Position numbers and translations under genes: made by a program. The notes under the pieces were generated by a model that had not been told where the DNA came from, ran no database searches, and saw only the letters and a program-made list of their open reading frames with translations. Below, piece by piece: positions 9,296-17,058 of a stretch of 64,000 nucleotides of DNA; within the stretch, counting starts at the first letter, position 1; each line of letters begins with the position of its first letter. The stretch covers positions 434,001 to 498,000 of the forward strand of contig NZ_JYLB01000004.1 of assembly GCF_001042905.1 (NCBI RefSeq), given 5' to 3'. The stretch comes from Pseudomonas lini (GTDB taxonomy: Bacteria; Pseudomonadota; Gammaproteobacteria; Pseudomonadales; Pseudomonadaceae).

Positions 9296-10021
9296 ATGGA
9301 CGACAACACTGCAATTACATCCCCACCACCGGTCTGCCAACTGTCACCCGAACAGATCGCCGGCCCGTATTTTCGAAACCCGAAACTGATCCGACGGAAC
9401 ATCAGCGAAGGCATGGATGGCATCCCCTTGGTGCTGCGGCTGACGATCGTCGATGCGATGACCGGTCAACCGGTCACCGGGGCGGTGGTCGATATCTGGC
9501 ATTGCAACGCGCGCGGGGCGTATTCGGGCTGGAGCAAAGTCGACCCGGACAAGGAAGTCGACGTCGATGCCATCGGTTCGATCCCGCGCACCGATGACGA
9601 TACCTACCTGCGCGGCGGGCAATTTACCGATCAACAGGGCGTGGTGCGATTTACCACCATCTACCCGGGTTTTTATGCCGGCCGCGCCCTGCATATTCAT
9701 GTGGCGGTACGAATCACGGCCGGCAACAACTATCTGGAAGAGCGGCATGTCGCCTGGGTCGGCCAGCTGTATTTTCCCGAGGTGGCCTCGCGGACGGTAC
9801 TCAATGCCCGCGAGTACCGTGGGCGTGGCACCTGCGCGCTGAACAACGAGCAGGATGAGTTCTATCAGGGCATGGGCGGTGAAGCCTCGACCTTGAATGT
9901 CCATGCCATCGGTCGAGACTCGAACGAAGACGGCTTTTTCGGGCACATGACCATCGGTGTCGACACGTTTGCGGTGTCATCGCAAATCAAGCCCGAGGAC
10001 TTCGACAAATACACTGTGTGA
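9296..10021 (+). CDS. Intradiol ring-cleavage dioxygenase family protein
   Basis: A 241-residue non-haem Fe(III) dioxygenase-like protein with no evident signal peptide. Candidate iron ligands match the intradiol pattern: Tyr in GAYSGW, Tyr in YPGFYAGR and the two His of HIHV. VVDIWHCNARG is the conserved core strand. Relatives (protocatechuate 3,4-dioxygenase, catechol dioxygenase-like proteins) cleave aromatic diols, but no catabolic operon surrounds it, so the substrate is unknown. The start at 9296 follows GGAAGAGAG; longer in-frame starts upstream run into the REP. Confidence 0.82.
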   Translation: MDDNTAITSPPPVCQLSPEQIAGPYFRNPKLIRRNISEGMDGIPLVLRLTIVDAMTGQPVTGAVVDIWHCNARGAYSGWSKVDPDKEVDVDAIGSIPRTDDDTYLRGGQFTDQQGVVRFTTIYPGFYAGRALHIHVAVRITAGNNYLEERHVAWVGQLYFPEVASRTVLNAREYRGRGTCALNNEQDEFYQGMGGEASTLNVHAIGRDSNEDGFFGHMTIGVDTFAVSSQIKPEDFDKYTV

Positions 10022-10023
10022 CC

Positions 10024-11211
10024 TCAGCGCAATTCAGTCAGCGCCCGGGTCAGCAGATCCATGTCGGCTGCGGTGGTGGTGAGCCCCGGCGTAATGCGGA
10101 TGCACGGGCCACACGCCGCCCCGCTGCGCGCCACGGTAAACAGGTTGTAGTCGTTGAGCAGGCGCTCGACCATCACCTGCTGATCGGCATGCCGGGTAAA
10201 GCGCATCGAGGTGATGCCGCAATACAGGCGTGGGTCATCCGGGGTCATGACTTCGATTCCCGGTAACCCCCTAACGGCATTGACCCATCGGTTGCGCAGG
10301 TAATTGAGCCGCATGCCCTTGGCGATGGAACCGCCCATGGCGCGATGTTCTTCGAACACCAGCGGCAGGGTCAGCAGGGCCGGAATATTGGGCGTGCTGT
10401 AGGGCGTGCGGGCGCGAATGTCGGTGACCGGGAAATGCATCTCGCCCATGTCCGGGTCGATGTCGGCCAGACGCTGGGGCGCAATGTAGATGAACCCCAA
10501 AGTCAGCGGCGCACCGATCCATTTGTGCAGGTTGTAGCCGGCAAAGGCGATGCCCAGTTCATCGAGATTGAATTCGATCTGGCCGAGGGCATGGGCGCCG
10601 TCGAGAATCACGTCGATGCCGTGTTCCCTGGCGGCAGCAGCAATCGCCTGCACCGGCATGACCAGTCCGGTGCGATGGGTGACGTGGGTCAGGGCCATCA
10701 ACTTCAGTCGCGGATAACGCACGAAAGCTTCGCGGTAAGTGGCCAGTAAACTGTCGAAACTCGCGGGGTGGCGGTGTTCGATCTCGATCACTTCCACGCC
10801 TCGATAGCGGGCCAGCCAACGCATCGCGCCCTTGACCGTGTCGTACTCCAGATCGCCTATCAGCACCTGATCGCCCGGTTCCAGGCGATTGTAGTTGCGG
10901 ATCAGCGATTGCAGGCCATCCGAGGCGTTGCGGGTGAGGGCGACGGCTTCGGCGGGCGCACCGATCAGCTCGGCCAATTGCGCACGAATCTTGACGCTTT
11001 CATCCTGTTCGAAGCGCTGGCGCACATGCACCGAGTTGCCGCGGTTGATCAGCTCGATGTTGCGCTGATACTCCTCGACCACGGTGCGCGACATGCGTCC
11101 GAAGTAACCGTTCTCCAAGTTCAGGGGGCCGGGTTCGACGGCATAACGGTCGGCAAAGGTCTGCCAAAAACCTTCATCGCGGGAACGGCGGGTGTTATCG
11201 GGCATGAGCAA
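10024..11211 (-). CDS. PLP-dependent aminotransferase class V (isopenicillin-N-epimerase-like)
   Basis: A 395-residue fold-type I PLP enzyme of the class V/NifS-like family. LTRNASDGLQSLI (substrate/phosphate region), LDGAHALGQIEFNLDELG (cofactor aspartate and histidine) and FAGYNLHKWIGAPLTLG with the PLP lysine are visible. The reaction is unknown; relatives act as epimerases, desulfurases or kynureninase-like enzymes. Its stop is 2 bp from the convergent dioxygenase stop. No Tat or Sec signal was seen. Confidence 0.8.
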   Translation of the reverse strand: MLMPDNTRRSRDEGFWQTFADRYAVEPGPLNLENGYFGRMSRTVVEEYQRNIELINRGNSVHVRQRFEQDESVKIRAQLAELIGAPAEAVALTRNASDGLQSLIRNYNRLEPGDQVLIGDLEYDTVKGAMRWLARYRGVEVIEIEHRHPASFDSLLATYREAFVRYPRLKLMALTHVTHRTGLVMPVQAIAAAAREHGIDVILDGAHALGQIEFNLDELGIAFAGYNLHKWIGAPLTLGFIYIAPQRLADIDPDMGEMHFPVTDIRARTPYSTPNIPALLTLPLVFEEHRAMGGSIAKGMRLNYLRNRWVNAVRGLPGIEVMTPDDPRLYCGITSMRFTRHADQQVMVERLLNDYNLFTVARSGAACGPCIRITPGLTTTAADMDLLTRALTELR

Positions 11212-11230
11212 CTCGGTGAGGTAGGGTGGG

Positions 11231-11470
11231 TCAGTGGCGAGGGGCGGGTTTGCCGTGTTTGGCGCGCAGCGGTTCGAGCAGCTCCGACAAGCCGTTGTGG
11301 TCGATTTCCTGCATCAAGGCCAGCAAACCGCCCAGTTCACCGTGAGGGAAACCTTCGCGAGCGAACCAGTTCAGGTACTGGCCGGGCAGGTCAGCGATGA
11401 TGCGGCCCTTGTATTTGCCGAAGGGCATTTCGCGGGTAATCAGCAGTTCGAGTTTTTCGGGATTCATCAT
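11231..11470 (-). CDS. DUF3820 family small protein
   Basis: 79 residues with the DUF3820 core: REMPFGKYKGRIIADLPGQYL followed by WFAREGFP. Such proteins are small cytoplasmic proteins of unresolved function, sometimes annotated as quorum-sensing-regulated. The start at 11470 (MMNPEKLELL) is preferred over a longer frame because the conserved part begins here. It lies just upstream of the aminotransferase on the same strand (19-bp gap), probably co-transcribed. Confidence 0.8.
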   Translation of the reverse strand: MMNPEKLELLITREMPFGKYKGRIIADLPGQYLNWFAREGFPHGELGGLLALMQEIDHNGLSELLEPLRAKHGKPAPRH

Positions 11471-11671
11471 CAGTCGTCTTGATTCAAAGCAGTCTGGAAA
11501 ATACAGGCATTCTGCATGCAGGCCAAATGACAGATCATGCAAAAAAAGCGGATACAGATTTCGCCTTAAACACTAACTTATTGAAATATAAGTAAAAAGA
11601 CGTCAATTCAAAGCTGGCATGCAGGGTGCAACTACTTATTGCATCTTTCATCAACCGCAAGGAATTGAAAA

Positions 11672-12139
11672 ATGACCGACATTAATAAAGACGCGATCTC
11701 TGTACTCAACGACCTGATTGAAACCAGTAAAGACGGTCAGGAAGGGTTCAAGACTTGCGCTGAAGACATCAAGCATCCAGAACTTAAAAACCTGTTCATT
11801 CAGCGCTCCGCCGACTGCGCTGCTGCCGCTGCCGAGCTGCAGGCTGCCGTGCGTTCCCTGGGCGGTGATCCGGAAACCTCCACCAGCGTCAGCGGCGATC
11901 TGCACCGTCGCTGGGTCGATGTGAAGGCGATGTTCACCGGCAAGGATGAAGAGGCAGTGCTGAACGAAGCCGAACGCGGTGAAGACCACGCGCTGAAGGC
12001 TTACAAGGACGCACTGGAAAAAATCAACAAGGACAACCTGGTGAGCATTCGTGACATCGTTGAACGCCAGTATCACGGCGTACAACGCAACCACGATCAG
12101 GTGAAAGCCCTGCGTAATCAGGCTCGCGCACGCTCATAA
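11672..12139 (+). CDS. PA2169-family four-helix-bundle protein (DUF2383)
   Basis: A 155-residue, all-helical ferritin-like protein. The pattern of NDLIETSKDGQEGFKTCAEDI and paired Glu/His positions in successive helices matches the PA2169/DUF2383 family, often stress- or RpoS-induced. Function unknown. A ribosome site (CAAGGAATTG) precedes the start and a terminator follows, so it is a single-gene unit. Confidence 0.88.
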   Translation: MTDINKDAISVLNDLIETSKDGQEGFKTCAEDIKHPELKNLFIQRSADCAAAAAELQAAVRSLGGDPETSTSVSGDLHRRWVDVKAMFTGKDEEAVLNEAERGEDHALKAYKDALEKINKDNLVSIRDIVERQYHGVQRNHDQVKALRNQARARS

Positions 12140-12159
12140 GCGTTCGTTATCTGTCAAAA

Positions 12160-12184
12160 ACGCCAGCCAGCCTGGCGTTTTTTT
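12160..12184 (+). terminator. Terminator after the DUF2383 gene
   Basis: ACGCCAG-CCAGC-CTGGCGT followed by a T run. Confidence 0.9.
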
Positions 12185-12216
12185 GTGTTCGGGATTTAAC
12201 ACTGGGCGGGATATAC

Positions 12217-12309
12217 GTGCCCATCACTTTGCAGGCCTTGTTCGCACCTGACCGCCGCGCCTTGCAGTTCGCGATCAAGACTTTGATCGGTGGCGGATTG
12301 GCGCTGCGG
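12217..12309 (+). pseudogene. 5' remnant of a FUSC-family (fusaric-acid-resistance-type) transporter gene
   Basis: About 30 codons from GTG 12217 read MPITLQALFAPDRRALQFAI then KTLIGGGLAL, resembling the N-terminus and first membrane segment of FUSC/AaeB-like inner-membrane proteins. The frame continues to 12447, but after about 12309 the sequence loses any transporter character. I read it as a decayed gene start, from family memory; no intact copy is in the window. Confidence 0.45.
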
Positions 12310-12421
12310 AGCGTCACTTGTGGGGGGTGTTCTGGACAGCGTAATGGCTACTTAGTAGCATCCGCCGCATACGGATCTTTCTCCTGCACGTCGATCGACG
12401 TGGGTCAATCAAGGAATCGAA

Positions 12422-13156
12422 ATGCACGACTTCACCCATGGCGATAAAACCGTTTCTTTCACTGTCTTGAGCGGTGAAGTGGTGGGCAGCGAAAAACTCA
12501 GCGAGACCCGCGTGACATCCACGGGCGGCGTTCATGTGAACGGTAACGATGGTGATGTGACGCCTGTGCGCATCAGTTCTGTTTCGATCATCAATCATGA
12601 GTTCTGGGTCAGAACCCCGGACGGCGTCGAGCACGATGTAAAGCTGCGCGGCGTGGACATTCCTTTGCGCACAGGTCAGGAAATCTCTTTGATCAGTGCC
12701 TTGAAAAAGGATGGTTCGCCGCTGCACACCATTTTGCAAAACCACACGGCGTCCAAGCGCTGGGTGCTGCGTGACGCGAAGGGGCTGAATACCGAGCTGG
12801 AGCTGTCGCCCTTTAACTGGAAGACACTACTGATCGTGCTTGGATTGTGCGTCGCCGGTCTTGCTACAGCCGGGCTAGGCTTTCTGGCGGCGACAGGCTA
12901 CTTTTGCTACGCGTGGTATCAGGGCTCCCAGCGCAAGAAACTGCTGATTAGCGATTTGAACGCCTACATCGAGAAGCTGGACAATCAGGTCGCCAGTCGT
13001 GGCCAGGCGCCAAGCCCTGTTCAAATTGAAAGCCCGGCCCAGGCTGAAATCTCTTTCCAGGTCGAAAGTCCTGCACCGGCGCAATCCCCTGCCGAGACTG
13101 AAAGCCCTGCGCTGAACAGTGAGAGCGTGCGCAGGGCGCTATCGCGCAATCTCTGA
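12422..13156 (+). CDS. Unrecognised membrane-anchored protein
   Basis: 244 residues, family not recognised. The N-terminal part (1-135) is soluble and beta-rich, beginning MHDFTHGDKTVSFTVLSGEV. One long hydrophobic span or hairpin follows (about 139-165). The C-terminus (about 195-235) is a low-complexity tail with repeated ESPA / QVESPAP units. Start at 12422 after CAAGGAATCGA. No partner gene is evident. Confidence 0.7.
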   Translation: MHDFTHGDKTVSFTVLSGEVVGSEKLSETRVTSTGGVHVNGNDGDVTPVRISSVSIINHEFWVRTPDGVEHDVKLRGVDIPLRTGQEISLISALKKDGSPLHTILQNHTASKRWVLRDAKGLNTELELSPFNWKTLLIVLGLCVAGLATAGLGFLAATGYFCYAWYQGSQRKKLLISDLNAYIEKLDNQVASRGQAPSPVQIESPAQAEISFQVESPAPAQSPAETESPALNSESVRRALSRNL

Positions 13157-13224
13157 TTTGGCTCAGAGGCAGACACAGCAAGGGGGAGCAAGCTCCCCCT
13201 TCAGTTTTTCCCGGACACCAGTGA

Positions 13225-13246
13225 CGCAGAACGTGGGAACGATCAG
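13225..13246. repeat. Fragment of the GATCGTTCCCACGC repeat
   Basis: CGCAGAACGTGGGAACGATCAG is the right arm of the element seen entire at 3953 and 4938; the left arm is missing. It lies between two genes. Confidence 0.6.
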
Positions 13247-13258
13247 CAGACTTGCAAA

Positions 13259-13729
13259 TCAGCCGATGCTGATCGCCGGCGGGGTAGGCAACGTCACGGT
13301 CTGTTGCTTGCGCGGCGCCAGAATCTCCGCCTCGCCATCCACGACCAACTCATCGCGCTGGTTGAATACCCGAGTGGCGATGCGCACACGAAATTTCGGC
13401 AGTTTCTCGAGAATCTCCAGGCGCACAGTCAGCGTGTCGCCAATTTTCACCGGCTTCTGAAAGCTCATCGTCTGACCGATATAAATAGTCCCCGGCCCAG
13501 GCAACTCGCAAGCCACCGCCGCGCTGATCAACGCGCCGCTGAACATGCCGTGGGCGATACGCTCCTTGAACATGCTGGCGGCGGCGAATTCGGCGTCCAG
13601 GTGCACCGGGTTGTGATCGCCGGACATCGCGGCGAACAACTGAATGTCGCGTTCTTCGACGGTCTTGCTGTAGCTGGCGGTCTGGCCGACTTCGAGGGCT
13701 TCGTAAGGGGTGTTGGTAACCTGGGTCAT
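13259..13729 (-). CDS. phaJ: (R)-specific enoyl-CoA hydratase, MaoC/PhaJ1 type
   Basis: A 156-residue single hot-dog hydratase. The hydratase-2 motif SGDHNPVHLD carries the catalytic Asp38 and His43, and FKERIAHGMFSGALISA follows. It converts trans-2-enoyl-CoA from beta-oxidation to (R)-3-hydroxyacyl-CoA, a precursor for medium-chain polyhydroxyalkanoate. The start MTQVTNTPYEALEVG at 13729 matches PhaJ1 relatives in length; 12 extra upstream codons are possible but not conserved. The downstream neighbours on the same strand and the fadD pair beyond fit fatty-acid metabolism. Confidence 0.88.
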   Translation of the reverse strand: MTQVTNTPYEALEVGQTASYSKTVEERDIQLFAAMSGDHNPVHLDAEFAAASMFKERIAHGMFSGALISAAVACELPGPGTIYIGQTMSFQKPVKIGDTLTVRLEILEKLPKFRVRIATRVFNQRDELVVDGEAEILAPRKQQTVTLPTPPAISIG

Positions 13730-13772
13730 CTGTCTCGATTCCTGTGACGAATTAAATAAATCCACAAAAAAA

Positions 13773-14717
13773 CTATTCGGCTCTGGGTGGCCGGCGGTTG
13801 CTCAAGGCCTGGGCGATCCAGTTCAGCACGTCGGCCGTCACTTCGTCGCGGTTGCTCTCGTTAAACAGTTCATGCCGGGCCTGCGGGTAAATAGTCAGCT
13901 GCAGGCTCTGGCAGCCAGCGTCGCGCAGGGCGTGGGCCAGATCTTTCAGACGTTTGCCTTCGCTCACCGGATCACATTCGCCGCCAATCACCAGCAACGG
14001 CAGGCCCCGATCGATCTGGGCGAGATTGGACGCTTTGCTGATTTGCTGCAAGCCGCCGAGCAAATCGACCCACAGTTGATTGGTGCAGCGAAAGCCGCAG
14101 AGCGGGTCATTGGCGTATTTGTCGACTTCGGCGGGGTCGCGGCTCAGCCAGTCGAATGGCGTGCGCGCCGGTTTGAATTTTTTGTTGAACGAGCCGAACG
14201 ACAGCCATTCGACCAGCGCACTGCGCCCCTTGGGCCCTTGGCGCAGGCGTTCCAGACGAGCAATCTGCCGCGCTGCGCGATAGAGCGCTATTGGCTGGAA
14301 ATTCGAGCCGCTGAGAATCGCCCCGTGCAGGCTGGCGCTGTGGTGCAGCAAATAAGCCTGGGCGATATAGCTGCCCATGCTGTGGCCGAGCAACACGATT
14401 GGCACGCCGGGATGCTGTTGGCCGATATGTTGGTTAAGGCTGGCGAGGTCGCCGACCACTTTGCACCAGCCATCATCGTCGGCGAAATGGCCCAGCGTAC
14501 CGTTTTCGGCAGTTTTGCCATGTCCACGCAGGTCCGGCGCATAAACGCCGTAATCCTGATCACAGCAGGCTTGCGCCAGACGGGCGTAGCGACCGCTGTG
14601 TTCCGCCATGCCGTGGGCCAGCAGGATCACCGCCTTGAGCGGCGCGGCTGGCAGCCACTGGTTGACGAAGAGGCGGCTGCGGTCACTCGCGGTCAGCCAG
14701 AAAGTGTCGTGGATCAT
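13773..14717 (-). CDS. Alpha/beta hydrolase, monoacylglycerol lipase/lysophospholipase-like
   Basis: A 314-residue alpha/beta hydrolase of the serine aminopeptidase S33 / lysophospholipase group. Nucleophile elbow GHSMGS (Ser113), oxyanion region LLAHGMAEHSGRY, acid near GGECDPVS and late histidine in ARHELFNE. It probably releases fatty acids from glycerolipids, which FadD1/FadD2 next door would activate. It precedes phaJ on the same strand by 43 bp. Confidence 0.85.
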   Translation of the reverse strand: MIHDTFWLTASDRSRLFVNQWLPAAPLKAVILLAHGMAEHSGRYARLAQACCDQDYGVYAPDLRGHGKTAENGTLGHFADDDGWCKVVGDLASLNQHIGQQHPGVPIVLLGHSMGSYIAQAYLLHHSASLHGAILSGSNFQPIALYRAARQIARLERLRQGPKGRSALVEWLSFGSFNKKFKPARTPFDWLSRDPAEVDKYANDPLCGFRCTNQLWVDLLGGLQQISKASNLAQIDRGLPLLVIGGECDPVSEGKRLKDLAHALRDAGCQSLQLTIYPQARHELFNESNRDEVTADVLNWIAQALSNRRPPRAE

Positions 14718-14985
14718 GGCGATTCCTTTGCGTTGGACTGCATGAGACTGCTGGGTGGAAAGCAGCCCCGCTGCATTGTATAGCGCATCCGTCGCCTACC
14801 GTCTGATCAGGCCACGGCGGGGCAGCAAGATTCACGCGATCTATGACGCCCGTGCGCATATTTGCCTGATTCACCATAGCTGCTAGTGTCCGGGAAGCAC
14901 CGTTTTTCGCTTCCTGCTTTTTATGGAATGAGAGAGAAGAACAGAAAAGCGGCCCCGGATGGCTCAGGTAAAGAGGACAAAAATA

Positions 14986-16674
14986 ATGCAACCTGATTTC
15001 TGGAATGACAAACGCCCGGCCGGCGTGCCCCTGGATATTGACCTTGGGGCCTATAAGTCGGTGATCGAGGTGTTCGAGCGTTCCTGCAAGAAATTTGCTG
15101 ACCGACCGGCGTTCAGCAACATGGGCGTGACCCTGACCTACGCCGAACTGGAACGCTACAGCGCCGCGTTCGCCGGTTACCTGCAAGCCCACACCGACCT
15201 GGTGCCGGGGGATCGCATTGCGGTGCAGATGCCCAACGTCCTGCATTACCCGATTGCCGTGTTCGGTGCCTTGCGCGCCGGGCTGATCGTGGTCAATACC
15301 AACCCCTTGTACACCGCGCGGGAGATGCGTCATCAGTTCAAGGACTCCGGTGCCCGGGCGCTGGTCTATCTGAACGTGTTCGGACAGAAGGTCCAGGAAG
15401 TACTGCCCGACACCGACATCCAGTACCTGATCGAAGCGAAGATGGGCGACTTGATGCCCACAGCCAAGGGCTGGCTGATCAATACCGTGGTCGCCAAGGT
15501 CAAGAAAATGGTCCCGGACTATTCCTTGTCGCAGGCGATTTCCTTCAAAAGCGCGCTGCGTCTGGGTCGGGGCCTGGGCATCAAACCGCTGAACGTCGGC
15601 CTCGACGACATCGCCGTGCTGCAATACACCGGCGGCACCACCGGGCTGGCCAAGGGCGCGATGCTGACCCACGGCAACCTGGTGGCGAACATGCAGCAGG
15701 CGCGCGCGTGTCTGGGGCAATTCGGCGCTGACGGTCAACCGCTGCTGCGCGAAGGCCAGGAAGTGATGATCGCGCCGCTGCCGCTGTACCACATCTATGC
15801 CTTCACGGCGAACTGCATGTGCATGATGGTGACCGGCAACCACAACGTGCTGATCACCAATCCACGGGACATTGGCGCCTTCATCAAGGAACTGAAGAAC
15901 TGGCGGTTTTCGGCGCTGCTGGGGCTCAACACGCTGTTCGTCGCGCTGATGGACCATCCCGACTTCAAGACCCTGGATTTCTCCAGCCTCAAGCTCACCA
16001 ACTCCGGTGGGACCGCGCTGGTCAAGGCTACGGCCGAGCGCTGGGAACAGCTCACTGGTTGCCGGATCACCGAAGGTTACGGCCTGACCGAAACCTCGCC
16101 GGTGGCCTGCACCAATCCCTACGGTGACAAGTCGCGCATCGGCACGGTCGGCCTGCCGGTACCGGGCACGACGCTCAAGATCATCAACGATGAAGGCGTT
16201 GAGCAGCCGCTGGGCGAGCGTGGCGAACTGTGCATCAAGGGCCCGCAGATCATGAAGGGCTACTGGCAGAAACCCGAAGCCACCGCCGAAGTGCTGGATG
16301 CCGACGGCTGGTTCAAGTCGGGCGACATTGCGGTGATCGACCCGGACGGTTTCGTGCGTATCGTCGATCGTAAAAAAGACATGATCATCGTCTCGGGCTT
16401 CAACGTGTACCCGAACGAGATCGAAGACGTGGTGATGGCCCATCCGAAAGTCGCCAACTGCGCGGTGATCGGCGTGCCGGACGAGCGTTCGGGGGAGGCG
16501 GTGAAGTTGTTTGTGGTGGCCCGCGAATCCGGGGTCAGCCTCGAAGAGCTGAAGGCCTATTGCAAGGAAAACTTCACGGCGTACAAAGTGCCCAAGCACA
16601 TCGTCTTGCGTGAGTCGTTGCCGATGACGCCGGTGGGCAAGATTCTGCGGCGGGAGTTGCGTGAGATCGCCTGA
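14986..16674 (+). CDS. fadD2: Long-chain fatty acid-CoA ligase FadD2
   Basis: A 562-residue acyl-CoA synthetase of the ANL superfamily. AMP-binding motif YTGGTTGLAKGAMLTH at about 214-229, GYGLTETSP near 365 and the fatty-acyl signature DGWFKSGDI...VDRKKDMI at about 440-468. It activates long-chain fatty acids with ATP and CoA at the inner membrane. ATG 14986 is chosen over 14959 since GAGGAC lies at good spacing and the product then starts MQPDFWNDKRPAG like FadD1. It lies in tandem upstream of fadD1. Confidence 0.92.
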   Translation: MQPDFWNDKRPAGVPLDIDLGAYKSVIEVFERSCKKFADRPAFSNMGVTLTYAELERYSAAFAGYLQAHTDLVPGDRIAVQMPNVLHYPIAVFGALRAGLIVVNTNPLYTAREMRHQFKDSGARALVYLNVFGQKVQEVLPDTDIQYLIEAKMGDLMPTAKGWLINTVVAKVKKMVPDYSLSQAISFKSALRLGRGLGIKPLNVGLDDIAVLQYTGGTTGLAKGAMLTHGNLVANMQQARACLGQFGADGQPLLREGQEVMIAPLPLYHIYAFTANCMCMMVTGNHNVLITNPRDIGAFIKELKNWRFSALLGLNTLFVALMDHPDFKTLDFSSLKLTNSGGTALVKATAERWEQLTGCRITEGYGLTETSPVACTNPYGDKSRIGTVGLPVPGTTLKIINDEGVEQPLGERGELCIKGPQIMKGYWQKPEATAEVLDADGWFKSGDIAVIDPDGFVRIVDRKKDMIIVSGFNVYPNEIEDVVMAHPKVANCAVIGVPDERSGEAVKLFVVARESGVSLEELKAYCKENFTAYKVPKHIVLRESLPMTPVGKILRRELREIA

Positions 16675-17058
16675 TCTGTGAATGGCCGCGCTTCGCGCGG
16701 ATCGCGGGCAAGCCACGCTCCTACAAGTCCAGTGTTGTTTACAAAGCGGTGAACGACGCGAACCCTGTAGGAGCGAGGCTTGCCCGCGAAGCTTTTAAGG
16801 GACCGAAACCCCGGTTTCAGGGGCTTCCAAGGTGCTATAGAATTTTTGCTCTAAAAGTGACTATTGAATATTCAAGAGTCATAAACGTGACCGTAGGGGC
16901 CAATTTTGGCTCTAGTCGGCCCTTGGCAAAGCTGCTACTCTCGGCGCGCTTTGTGACCTCTCGGCCTTGTTAAAAGCCAGACTCACCAATAATCAAACAC
17001 CAATAATAATCGCATCAAATGCGGTATTTGAATTCGCGTTGCTGAGGAGTGGGCTTCC
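16675..17058 (+). other. fadD2-fadD1 intergenic region
   Basis: 384 bp without a gene. It holds two opposed, partly degenerate REP arms of the GTAGGAGCGAGGCTTGCC family (16699-16727 and 16766-16791). An AT-richer stretch (about 16840-17045) probably contains the fadD1 promoter. An AATAATAA block at 17002-17009 resembles a Crc/Hfq motif but lies about 50 bp from the start codon, so the match is weak. Confidence 0.6.

Noticed and set aside
12310..12447. Full 76-residue protein from 12217
   Set aside because: After residue 30 the sequence is cysteine/glycine-rich and unlike any membrane protein; treated as a gene remnant.
14683..16716. 677-residue minus-strand frame opposite fadD2 (and a 539-residue one opposite fadD1)
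   Set aside because: High-GC antisense shadows of the acyl-CoA ligase genes, rich in His/Gln/Arg, without family features.
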